From assembly GCA_016618085.1 (NCBI GenBank), contig JABLTG010000030.1, positions 62,001 through 126,000 of the forward strand: DNA of 64,000 nt. Direction: 5' to 3'. Source of the DNA: Neovahlkampfia damariscottae. Its lineage: Eukaryota > Heterolobosea > Selenaionea > Neovahlkampfiida > Neovahlkampfiidae. Position 1 is the first letter of the stretch. Every line of letters begins with the position of its first letter. This document shows, piece after piece, positions 43,863 through 54,400 of the stretch. The notes below the pieces were generated by a model. The model was not told the DNA's origin. It saw only the letters and a program-made list of their open reading frames with translations, and searched no databases. Both the position numbers and the translations under genes were made by a program.

Positions 43863-43865
43863 TGG
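43861..43865. promoter_or_regulatory. Shared CCAAT/ATTGG box overlapping a start codon
   Basis: ATTGG on the plus strand lies 27 bases before ATG 43893. Its complement CCAAT runs into ATG 43862 of the RhoGEF on the minus strand (CCAATG). One box, two genes, 30 bp between the start codons. Confidence 0.5.
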
Positions 43866-43892
43866 TGTATTTTTTTTAGCGAATCAGAGTTA

Positions 43893-45946
43893 ATGATTCA
43901 AACAGAAATACTTGAGTGCACCATTGGTAACCTATTTTTAAACTGTTAATTTTGTTTAGAGGTTTGTTGCTTTTTCTTTCATGGATTTGACATTAAAGCA
44001 AAAACACAAGTAGATATTTCTAAAGTTGTTTTCAAGATTGTTGAAAAACAATTTAACATTAAAAAGACTGACCTTGTGTATGATTTTGAGCTAGATATTC
44101 CATCACTTTGTTTTCAAGTCACAAAAATCATTGGTGAAGGTGTACTAACAAAAAATACAAAATACAACTTCGTGAATACCCAACCTGAGATTATGAAATT
44201 TATAAATTTCCCACTTGCATTGTCAAAAGACGCAGAAAAAAGATATTTTAAAATTGCTTCAGAACCAACTTTTGAATTCAGTTATGAATTATTCATTCCT
44301 CAAAATGAAAATATGTCAAGAAAGAATAAACAACTGGACCAAATTAAATTATCCATTTTTGATAAGTTTTTAAAACCTTCAGAATGTTCAAATTTAATTC
44401 AACATGCAAATTCTGCTGGTTTTTCAGCAATAGACAAAGAATATCCAAAGAATTACAGAAACAACAAAAGATTGGTTTCATATGCAACTATAACAAGTCA
44501 AACCTTATGGACAAGACTTCAAAATTTATTAAAAGAAAATGAATTTGATAAAATAACCCCATTTGGATATGGTCATGAAGGAATTTGGAGACCAATAGGA
44601 TTGAATCCTTGTTTTAAATTTTCTGTTTACGAAGAAGGTGATTTTTTTGCTCCTCATTTTGATGGGATTTATATTCCCTTTGAAAACCAAACTTCAATTA
44701 TGACTTTGATGATTTACTTGAATGACGACTTTGAAGGAGGAAATACTATTTTTCATTCTGAGAAAAATCAAACTTTGAAGATTGAAAAGTCAATTGGAAA
44801 AGCTATTTTATTCAACCATGATATATTACATGAAGGTGAAAAAGTTACAAAAGGAAAGAAATATATCCTTAGAACAGGTAAATTAATTGTTTTCTTTTTT
44901 CAATTTTTAGAAATTATGTTTCAAAGAACTAATGAATTTCAAATTCCAAAAAAAATTAAAAATGCATATTTTTATGATGAAAATTTCAGAATTGCTCAGA
45001 ATTTATACAACAAAGCTGAAGAATATGAAAAAATTGAAGATCCTGAAAATTATACAAAAACTTATTTAGATGCTTTAAAAATTCATTTAGAGCATCATAA
45101 ATCATTTGAAATTGATGAAAATGATCAATTTGTTCAAGATGATTGTTTGATTTATATATTTTCATTCCTCAATTCAAATGAATTAGCATCAATGATGACA
45201 GTTTCTCATACATGGAATTTATTCGCTCAAAATCCAAAACTTTGGAAATATGCATTCAACAAAAAATGGCCAAATATTTTAAAACACAAAAATGAAAAAT
45301 TTATTGATTGGTTTGGAATGTATCGACAACAAAAATGTTTAGATTTAAATTATTCACCATCAATCATCAGAATTGGTACAAGAACAACATCTATTCTTAT
45401 TAATGGACATATTGAAAGAGAACTCTCTTTGATCAATCATGCACCTCATTTTAGTGGTATGATGAAAAAAATATTAATTTTGTAGTTTCATGGTACAGAA
45501 CTCCTGATTCAGAAAAATTCATCATTGGGAAGGGTTGTCTTTATATTCAATCATCAAAACATTGTTTTCTCAATTTGGATGTATTTCTTAAATTAATCAC
45601 CGCTCATTACTATTCAAGAGGACCTTTATTGATTCTAGAACCTCCACAAGGATTTAATTCTGAAATTAGAAAAATGGCAAGAAAATCAGTTTCTGAAATT
45701 GGAGTTGCTTTTTCAAATGTGGCAGTACTAGCTTTGGATTATTACAATATAAAAAAAGGATTGTATTTACATCTGTCACCTGGAGAACATTCCGTTTCGT
45801 ATGTAGAAAATAGGAAAATAATTGAAATAATGAAAATTGAACATCAAGAAACTTATCCAACAATTAAAATTGTTACTGTAGTCGGAGAATTTCCAGATTT
45901 TTCAGTTCCTGATGCTATGAATGTAACTAAAGTGTTGGATAAATGA
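43893..45946 (+). CDS. Prolyl 4-hydroxylase-type oxygenase / F-box / actin-like fusion
   Basis: Four exons (introns 43927-43959, 44878-44910 and 45457-45485) encode 652 residues. An N-terminal region of about 95 residues is of unclear fold. The 2OG-Fe(II) oxygenase domain (about 120-325) has the iron ligands in APHFDGIY (HxD near 243) and HDILHEG (near 297), and Arg for 2-oxoglutarate in ILRTE. TLMIYLNDDFEGGNTIF is typical of P4H. An F-box follows at about 391-435 (IYIFSFLNSNELASM, WNLF, LWKYAF). The C-terminal part has LLILEPPQGFNSEIRKMARK and AVLALDYYNIKKGLYLHLSP, which resemble the core of actin-related proteins; plant ARP8 also carries an F-box. The stop is followed at once by another frame (next entry). 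Confidence 0.75.
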
Positions 45947-46338
45947 TTTCTAAATATGATTCAAAAAAAGAATTGAAAATTGTTTTGTCAGTTGAATGTG
46001 ATGATAAAAATCAATTGGAGGATGAAATTCTTTCATGGAAATTAAAATTGAAAAATTATTCATTAATTTGTGACACCAAATCATTATTTTTATTCAGCTG
46101 AAGAATTATCGTCATCAAAAGATTTCTCACTTTTGTTCAATGAATAAACATTATTTAAACTATCAAATCAGGTTTTCAATCAATTGAACAAATTTTGGAA
46201 AATAAAAAAATATCAACTTCAATTTGGAGACTGCAACACTTTTTTCGGTTGACCAATGGGAAAATTATCCAACCAAAAGATATTTACAAAAAAGATCCAA
46301 TTAGAGTATATTTTCAACTTCAAACCAAGATCAAATGA
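45943..46338 (+). CDS. Possible continuation of the fusion gene, or a small separate gene
   Basis: ATG 45943 overlaps the previous stop as ATGA. The frame reads MISKYDSKKELKIVLSVECD to about 46068, then meets likely introns. A second open stretch (about 46171-46338) includes QSIEQILENKKISTSIWRLQ. Its stop overlaps the next ATG, again as ATGA. I see no CCAAT box for a separate gene, and the composition continues that of the upstream protein. A one-base indel near 45940 is therefore as likely as a real small gene. The splicing between the two stretches is unresolved: simple splicing of both apparent introns breaks the frame. Confidence 0.35.
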
Positions 46339-47153
46339 GAAACATCACTTATGTTGGGATAATTATATTTTGTCATGGATTGTATCACCTCACCAGATTC
46401 GCTTTTAATTTTGAACATGTTACTACTACTGTACTAATATACCTCATCAACTTCGAACTCTTTTACTGGGTACCAGCTATCATTTTTGAAGTGATGGATA
46501 GAGGAGGAGTTTCAAATGAATTCAAATTAAAATACAAACTCAAAGAAATACCCACCAAAATAACTACTTTAGAAATGATGGTTTATTCTGTTTTAAATCA
46601 TTTACTCCAACACCTTTTTATAATTTCATTGATTTATTTACTCTTGGGAAGTTTCAATGACACTTCGATTTCAACATTATTTTGGTTGTTGGTGATGTAT
46701 TTTGTTCATGATTTCATTTTTTTTGTTGGTCATTTTTTAATGCATAAATGGACCTGGTTGTATAAAAAAATCCATAAATTGCATCATTTGACATACGCAA
46801 CAAGAGGGATCTCAGCCCATTATATGAACTTTTTTGATTTTGTATTAGAATCAATAAGTGAACTATCAGGTGCAATTATTATTTGTTTTCCATTTAATGG
46901 AAGTCCTATTTCATTTATTTGTTTCAGTACAATCGCTGTTTTTAGTAAAATCAAATATTTATTCTTTAATTCATTATAACAAGATGGAGTTGTTGTACAT
47001 AGCGGATATGACTTACCATTGCTACCATCTCCAAAGAGACATTATATACATCATACAAAATTCAATTGTAATTATAGCATTGGTCCATGTGATACTTTAT
47101 TTTCAACAAACAAAGAATTTGAAGTTGATGAAAAAATTGACCAATTAAAATAA
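46335..47153 (+). CDS. Sterol desaturase / fatty acid hydroxylase family protein
   Basis: Two exons (intron 46945-46983) encode 259 residues. Several membrane spans are present. The di-iron histidine clusters are complete: GHFLMH, HKLHH and, in exon 2, HYIHHTKFN, followed by GPCDTLFSTNKEF. Family members hydroxylate or desaturate sterols and lipids in the ER (C4-methyl oxidase, C5-desaturase, lathosterol oxidase). Which substrate is used cannot be told from the sequence. A CCAAT element lies about 35 bases upstream, inside the previous open stretch. Confidence 0.85.
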
Positions 47154-47205
47154 TTCGTTTTTTCATTCGATTTCCATTGGTTTATTTTCTTCAAAACAAA
47201 AACAC

Positions 47206-47673
47206 ATGAACAAATTACCAAAAATTTTTTTACGTTCAACAACTAACACAAAAACTTTATTAAATCAAACACAAAGGTTGGTTTTATCTTTTTTGTTTTT
47301 AACTTTTTTTTAGATTTTACGGAGCTCCTGCTGGTTCATTTTTAAAAAAAGAAGAAGTTACAGAAAGAGTTATTAATTTGATAAAACAACATCCACGTCT
47401 TTCAGTTGCTCCAGAAAGTAACTTTTAACAAAAAAAAAAATTAAAATTTTTAAAAGCAATTAATGGAGAATCTCATTTTGCAAATGATCTTAAATTAGAT
47501 TCACTTGACACAACAGAAGTAAAAATAATTGAAAATTACTAAAATACTTTTTTTAGATCGTTATGGAAATTGAAGACGAATTTGTTATTGAAATTCCAGA
47601 CAAAGAAGCATACAGTTTCAATACAGTTGGAGAAGTTGTTACATATGTTTCACAACATCCAATGGCAAAATAA
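47206..47673 (+). CDS. NDUFAB1: Mitochondrial acyl carrier protein
   Basis: Four exons (introns 47277-47313, 47418-47456 and 47519-47556) encode 117 residues. A basic, Ser/Thr-rich targeting peptide (about 1-30) precedes the ACP domain. LKLDSLDTTEIVMEIEDEF has the Ser that takes phosphopantetheine, followed by IEIPDKEA. It acts in mitochondrial fatty acid and lipoate synthesis, complex I and Fe-S cluster assembly. This is direct evidence for a mitochondrion or related organelle. ATTGG lies 25 bases upstream. Confidence 0.92.
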
Positions 47674-47766
47674 AAAATAATTTTTTAAACTCATCATTTT
47701 TCTCTTCTTTTTTTTTCATCCAATAAAAAAACAACCTTTTTATTTCAAACAAAAAGAAAAGAGAAA

Positions 47767-48156
47767 ATGGTTGCTGAAAAGGAATTATCAATTTTACAAA
47801 TTTTAAATAAATTAAAAACAAATTATGTTGAAAATACACCAAAAAGAATTAAACTCATTGATATGTTCATTATTTATTTGGGAGTTACTGCTTTAGTATT
47901 ATTTGGTTATGTAGCTGCTGTTGGTACATTTCCATTTAACGCATTTCTTGCTGCTTTCTTTACTTCAATTTGTCTTTTAGTTCTCACAGGTAATTTAAAA
48001 AAAAAAAAATTAAAAAAAAAAAAAGTTTCTCTTAGAAAACATGTTCATCCAGATACAACAAAAGATTTCGTGGATACATCAACTGAAAAAGCATATGGTG
48101 GATATGTTGTTTGCAGTATAGTTTTATTTTTCGTCGCAACTATTTTCATGGGTTAA
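47767..48156 (+). CDS. DAD1: DAD1/OST2, oligosaccharyltransferase subunit
   Basis: Two exons (intron 47990-48025, 36 nt of almost pure A; it happens to be in frame without a stop) give 117 residues. The N-terminal helix KLIDMFIIYLGVTALVLFGY, the second span PFNAFLAAFFTSICLLVLT and VSLRKHVHP match DAD1. The end SIVLFFVATIFMG is the conserved C-terminal span. Role: ER N-glycosylation. CCAAT lies about 42 bases upstream. Confidence 0.88.
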   Translation: MVAEKELSILQILNKLKTNYVENTPKRIKLIDMFIIYLGVTALVLFGYVAAVGTFPFNAFLAAFFTSICLLVLTGNLKKKKLKKKKVSLRKHVHPDTTKDFVDTSTEKAYGGYVVCSIVLFFVATIFMG

Positions 48157-48210
48157 TCTTTTTTAATAGAAGAAAATAAAAATAAAAAAATTTTTTATTT
48201 CAATTACAAT

Positions 48211-49679
48211 TTAAAGACCTTTTAATTCATTTAAAGATTTTGATAAATTTTCATTTGAATTTGAAATATTTAAAAGATAAATTTCAGGTTTTGAAGTTGA
48301 AAGTAAAACTTCGAATTTTTCAACTTGTTCTTTTGATGGAATTGAACCAAAATTTGAAGTTTTCAAAGTAAATGAATCACCAAAATGTTTAAGAGCTTCT
48401 TTTTCTGTTAATTTTGTTAATTTTTTTAATTTTGAATCATTCACACAAAAAACTATTTTTTTTGGATGATTTACTAAATTTGGTTTCATTCCTGAAATTG
48501 GTTTTGTAACTCTAAATAATTTTGAATTTACAACTTCAACAAAATCTTCTTTTTCAACTTTTTCATTTTTTGTTCTTTCTGTAATGATTGATCTCCAACA
48601 TCTTGATAAACCTTCTGTACTCCAAACATTATGATTACCTCCATAAACTGTATTTAAATCTTCTCCAAAGAGTTTTTCTTTTGAATTTTCTTTGTTTAAA
48701 AATAAAACAACTTCTCCTTTTTCTGTTATGAATGAATCACTTTCTAACATTAAACTTGGTGTTTCAGATTTAAAAAGTTGTTTTGAAGCAATTGAAACAA
48801 TAGATTCTAATAAAAGTTTTGTGTCAGAAATTGCACTGATAATTATATTATTGGTCTTTTCATTGGTGAAAATAAATTCTTCAATTTTTAAACCTAAATC
48901 AGCTGGTTTTGGTCCATAAAATTCTTCTGTAATTTCAGGATCTGCAAATTTATAACCTGCTGCGTGTGTAATAGCTCCACTAAATTTAAAGCTTGTTGGT
49001 AATCTTCTCTTTGGCATTTTGAATAATAAATTTCTTAAGAAAAAACTTGAAACTGAATTGTCTGTAATCACACGCACATTACAAGATGATGAAACGGATG
49101 AACCAACATTTGAATCTTGAACAAATGATTCAGGAACAGAACTAACATGATAACCAACCTAAAGAGAATAAATGTTAAATTTCAGTTCTTAGATATTTAC
49201 CTCTTTTAATACTCTTTTAGCAAACACTTCTGAAAAATTTTGTGTTTCTTTTTCGTATTCAATGGTGTTTTCTTCTCCTGATTTTAAAATAAATTTATCA
49301 AATTTTGGAAGTGGAAAAGCATCAACAATTAATGTTTGATTTTTAATATCTTTTTTTCCATATGTATTTTTTAAAATATTTGTGATATTTGCGTTTCCAA
49401 AAGCATCAAATTGTGGGTGAATATGAAAAGGTGCAAGACTCCAATTCAAACTTGGCTCTAAACCAGGTTTAGCTGTTGAATCAAATTCTATTCTTTGTAT
49501 ATAGTCAGTTTCCATCAATTCTTCAAGAGCATCATGTTTCTAAAAAAAAAAGAGTAAAAAAAAAAAAAGAAATTCCAAACAGGTAAACTGTTCAAATGTT
49601 GAACTAAAATTGAATTATGATTTCTTTTTTGTGTATAAATAAAACCATTTTTTAAAATTTTCTTGGAAAATGAAAACAT
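48211..49679 (-). CDS. Putative mitochondrial protein, unknown family
   Basis: Three exons (introns 49159-49200 and 49540-49580) encode 461 residues. The N-terminus (MFSFSKKILKNGFIYTQKRN) looks like a mitochondrial targeting peptide. Distinct stretches include SLNWSLAPFHIHPQFDAFGN, VITDNSVSSFFLRNLLFKMP, YGPKPADLGLKIEEF and TVYGGNHNVWSTEGLSRCW. I considered PEP carboxykinase-like proteins, but the kinase-site motifs are not visible, so I leave it unassigned. A CCAAT box lies 27 bases upstream of ATG 49679. Confidence 0.6.
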
Positions 49680-49775
49680 GCTTCGTTCAAAAAGTGAATA
49701 ATCTGATTGGAAGAAAATTTAACCAATAAAATTTTTTAAACAATTTTTTATTTTTATTTTTTATTTTTTTGAAAA

Positions 49776-50162
49776 TTAGTACAACAATGAAGGATAAATT
49801 ACTCTAACAATAGTAGTCAACAGACATGAGATTATACCAAAAACTACCAGTGAATTTTGATGTAAAAGTATCTCAGAAAAAAATGAAATGAGAAAAATTG
49901 AAAACCACAAAGCAACAACACCAAAAATTGTATAAAATATGCTTAAAATGAAAGTGAAATGAAAAAATAGATAATTCAAAGCCCAAACGATTGAAAATAA
50001 ACATAAAAAAGTTGCTAAATTTTTTTCATATGGAAAAGAATCCTGTTGGTTATAGAGTTGACCAAATTTTTTGATATCAAGCTCATCAGTTTGATTTGAA
50101 TATGGATTAGAGTTTGAATTATCTTTCTTGTTTCTATTTCGTAAAACGTTCAAACTGGCCAT
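49776..50162 (-). CDS. Small membrane protein with about three to four spans, unknown
   Basis: Single exon, 128 residues. A soluble Asn/Ser-rich N-terminus of about 45 residues (RNRNKKDNSNSNPYSNQT) precedes hydrophobic segments at about 48-125 (LATFLCLFSIVWALNYLFFH, FTIFGVVALWFSIFLISFF). I recognise no family. The nearest ATTGG is about 72 bases upstream, shared with the divergent gene at 50321. Confidence 0.5.
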   Translation of the reverse strand: MASLNVLRNRNKKDNSNSNPYSNQTDELDIKKFGQLYNQQDSFPYEKNLATFLCLFSIVWALNYLFFHFTFILSIFYTIFGVVALWFSIFLISFFSEILLHQNSLVVFGIISCLLTTIVRVIYPSLLY

Positions 50163-50320
50163 GAGATTCCAAACCTTTGTATCTCCTAGTTCTAAAATTA
50201 AATAATAAAAATGAGTTTGATTTGTTGTTTATTTCAACCAATGAACTCTCAAATTGATCTGAAGAAAAAATAAAAACTGAAACAACGAATGATTTCTCTC
50301 AGATTCTATTAGATCAAAGA

Positions 50321-51373
50321 ATGGAAGAAAAAGGAACCACATCATCTTTAGAAGATTGGAAAGAAAAAATAATAAACACATACAATACTTACAAACCTGA
50401 TTGGGATACATTAGACCTTGTACTGATAATAACAAGTTGTCTTACAGCCAGTATTCAAAAATTTAATAATAACTCATTTCTTATAGTTTCTGTTTCAACG
50501 CTAACAAGACTTTATCTCTTTGAAAAGTTTTTACAAATTCAAATAACTATGGGTGAATTTGTTTCTTGGTTTTCATCTCTTTTTGCAATTTCGTTCACTT
50601 TAAGTAGATCAGCACAAAAGAATGATTTTTATGTTGGAAAACTTTTTGGAATACTTGGAATGGTGTCTTCTTGTTATTTGTCTTTAAGTTTGCATGACGT
50701 TGGAATTGATGCCGAAAAAGCAACTAAATTAATTGGATCTATAGTTTTTGCACTTACTGCGTCAGTTTAACAAAAGAACTAAACATAATTTAGCATGTAT
50801 TTAAAGTCAAATATTTTAGCAATTTTATCATCATTTTCATTTAATTTACTTTTGTTATCAACAAAATTTCCAGATTTTGTTTGTAAATATCTTGATATTT
50901 CGTACACATCTGGACTGGAAAGACACGCCATTGTTTTTACGTTTAGTTTTGTTATTGGATTACTTGCTGAATACTCAGAAATTCCAGATTTTCAAATATT
51001 TCGTTGGAGTTGTGTTGCTTTAAATGCTTTTAAACTTTTTGTAACATTATTTGTGTTATCAGGTGAACATTACTATGGAAGAATTCAATTTGAAAATTTC
51101 GCGATAGAAATGAAGAATTATCAATATTGGGTATTCAATTCACTTTCTTGTTTTTGTTTCTTAATAACATTAACTGCTGGGAATATTAAAAAGAGAATTG
51201 ATTTTCTTCGTCATATGTCCGTAATCTTCTTTGGTTTATATATGATTCAAAAGACAACAGAATTTCCATGGATGGAAGAAAATTATGCATTAGTTATATT
51301 TTTTGCTTCTTCAATAACAATAATGTCAATAATTATTTTTAAAAGAAGAAAATCAATAAAAAAAGAAGAATAA
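50321..51373 (+). CDS. Multi-spanning membrane protein, unknown
   Basis: Two exons (intron 50761-50793) encode 339 residues. About eight hydrophobic segments follow a short acidic N-terminus (SLEDWKEKIINTYNTYKPDW). Later segments include ILAILSSFSFNLLLLSTKFP and FVIGLLAEYSEI, and the C-terminus is Lys-rich (RRKSIKKEE), which could be an ER-retention signal. No transporter motif is recognised. Confidence 0.55.
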
Positions 51374-51465
51374 TTTTTTTGTCCAATCATTTAGTTAAAA
51401 ATTCCACCAATCAAATCATTTTCATAATTGACCAATAATCCACTTCAGTTAGAAATAAGAAAGGG

Positions 51466-54400
51466 ATGTCTGTATCATCAGATGTAACAGGATTAACTGA
51501 TGATGAAATTAAAAGTGTCTCAGTCAATAGATATGAAAAAGAATTTGAAGATGAAGACGAAAAAGGTTCATCAAAAAAAAAACCCTGTTTTAACATTTTT
51601 TTTTTTTTAGAATTTTTCAATGAAGAAATAGACTCCAAATCAACAGGTTCACAAAAAAGTACAGATAATGAAAAACTCATAAAATCATTATTGGATACTC
51701 TTGATGATGAAGATCTTGAGGACACCATTCAAGGAATGGTACCAAGGACTAAATTTATCGATTCAGGAGCTCCTTCAGTAACTGATGAAGATTATGATGA
51801 AGATGAAGAAATTCTGAAAATTATGAGAGAAGCAGAAGAACAAGAAAGCACAGTTGATGTTCAAACTATTATGGACGAAAGTTTACAACAACAAACAAAC
51901 GTAAATTATCATTTCTTTTAACTTTTTTTAAAAAACAGCAAGCTTTAGAAGAACTGGTGGAAAATTCAAAAAAAACTATAAAACATGATGTTGTTGTAAA
52001 TTGTGCTCTCACAAATGACTTATCAAACAAAATTTTAAGTGCAAGAGTAGGTACTCCTTTAATGATGAAAGCAACAAAAAAATATCTTTGTATTGGTACA
52101 GAAAATGGTTTGGTACTTGTTTATAGAAGAAATCAAACTTATAAACGTTTTACTATTTTAGGAACAGTTCACACAGGTAAAAAAAAAAAAAAAAACAATT
52201 AAAAAAAAGACCCAAAAAATCCAAAGAAATTTGTCAGTGTTAAAGGATTAGATGTTAGTCATGGTGATCAAGATTTATTATTGGTTGGTTATTCAAATGG
52301 AGATTTAACAGTTTGGGATATTGAAACATCTACACCTGTCAATCAATATACAGGTATTTCTACAAATTCAATAAGACATTGTGCTATTTTATCAGATAAT
52401 TCAGTTATTGCTTCTGATGAATCAGTTAAGAATTTTTTTTTTTAACCTTATATAAAGTATACAATGCACTCAATTCAAACTGGTTTGTTTTCAAATATTT
52501 CAAGTTCAAAAATACCTAATGATACAGAATTTACCACTGATATTCAATCATTACCAACATCACAAGGTGGAAATGCACTTGATAGTTATAACATTTTTGC
52601 TGTTGCTACAAGAAAATCAGTCACTATTTATTCAAAATTAAGTGAAGTTAAACCTTTAAAAAAGATTGATCTTTCATTTATTTCTGAACAAACTGGAGAT
52701 GATCCTTGTCATCTTGCTTGGAGAAGAATTTTAATTCCAAATGGAGAATATGGAAAAAAACAAAAAGTTAAAACAACTGAAGATCCAAGACTTGCTATTG
52801 GTTTTGGAAAAGTTCTTTGCATTTATAAAGTTGCTAAAGAAAGTGAAATGACCAATAATCTTGAAGTAACACAAGAAAGTTCATTTGATATTGATGAAAA
52901 GATAGCTGGTGTAATTTGGATATCACAAAGAACAGTTTTAGTAATTGATATCAAAAATGAATGTCATATTATTGATGTTTATTCATTCAAAATTGATGAA
53001 CCAATTGTTGAATCAATCAATAAGTTTCCAATTAATTCACATCATTTAATTGGATATCATGGAATTATTGAAGAAGGTGAAGTATTAACAGAAGATACTT
53101 TAAAAGTTAATCATGAATCTGGTACTATTTATTTTGTTGAATATCCATTGGACGGAAATATTTATTCAATTCATACAATAAAAATCTCAACTTGGAAACA
53201 AAGAATTCAAGCATTAGAAAAAGTTGGAAAAATTTCAGAAGCAGTTGAATTCGCAGTTAGTTGTTATCATGGGCAATGTTTTGCAGTTGTTGGATTACCA
53301 TTTTCAAATCGTGCAAGAGAAAAATTAGTTTCAAAAGAGATTGAAAGATTAGTTATGAATTTATTCAAAACAGCACCAAAATTAATTTTCAGTACACCTG
53401 AAGATATCAGTAAATTTGAAGAAATTGGAAGAGAATGCATTAATTATTGCTTAGAAATTCATGAACATAACCCAGAAATCTTTTTGAAACTTTATCAAAA
53501 ATTTCATGAAAAAGGGGAAGAAGATAGATTTTTACAATATTTAGAAGAACCAATTTTAGAAAAAAGATTGAACACTCTATTTGATCCAAATATTTATTTA
53601 AAATTTATTTCACTTTATTCAGATCCAAAAAATCCAAAATTAGACGAATTAGAATCAGTTTTACTAAATTTAGAAATTACAAAAAATTTTGATGATGAAT
53701 GTAAAGATGTTTTGAATGAGTTATGTAAAAAATCATTTTCACATACAAAAACACCAAAAATGATCAAAACTTATTTTTATTTACATAACGCATATGATTC
53801 GTCATTAAAAAATCCAATGAGAGTTTCATTGGACAGAAAATTAAAAAAATCAACAAAACCATTACATGATATTGTTGATATTGAAAATGTTGAAGTTCAA
53901 AAAGCATTTGGATCACCTGAAATTGGTGAAACAGTTTTAAATTATTTATACAAATGGATGAAAGATGGAAGATCATTTTCTGATGTTCTACAAGTATCTC
54001 AAAATGAAGTAGCAGATATAAAAAAAGATTTATTAGAATATATTTTCCCAGTTGGAAAACCATTGGATAATAATTTTTTAATAGCATTATTGGAATTTAG
54101 AAAGAAATTTTTTAAAGTTTTATCTGCTTTATTTTTCACACAATCAGCTACATCACCTTTTAATCATCCAGATTGTTCATTAACTAAAAATGCAATTATT
54201 CAAAAATTGAATATTTTATTTGAAGAAAAAGAGATTTTTGAAAAATATGATGGTGGAAAAGGTATTGTTTGGTATTATGATTTCTTGGCTGAAGCATATG
54301 CAAAAGGTGAAATTTCATTGGTCAAAGAAGGAACACAAGAAATTGATAAAGATATGTTTGAAAAAATATTTCAAAATTTATGTGAAAATGATGATGGAGA

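Noticed and set aside
48211-49679. ATP-type PEP carboxykinase
   Set aside because: Some stretches recall it, but the kinase-1 and kinase-2 motifs and the Arg/His active-site residues are not visible.
53764-54087. Minus-strand frames inside VPS8 and kinesin (also 4913-5486 and 6515-6838)
   Set aside because: Antisense shadows of strongly coding genes, with Leu/Phe-rich compositions and no promoter box.
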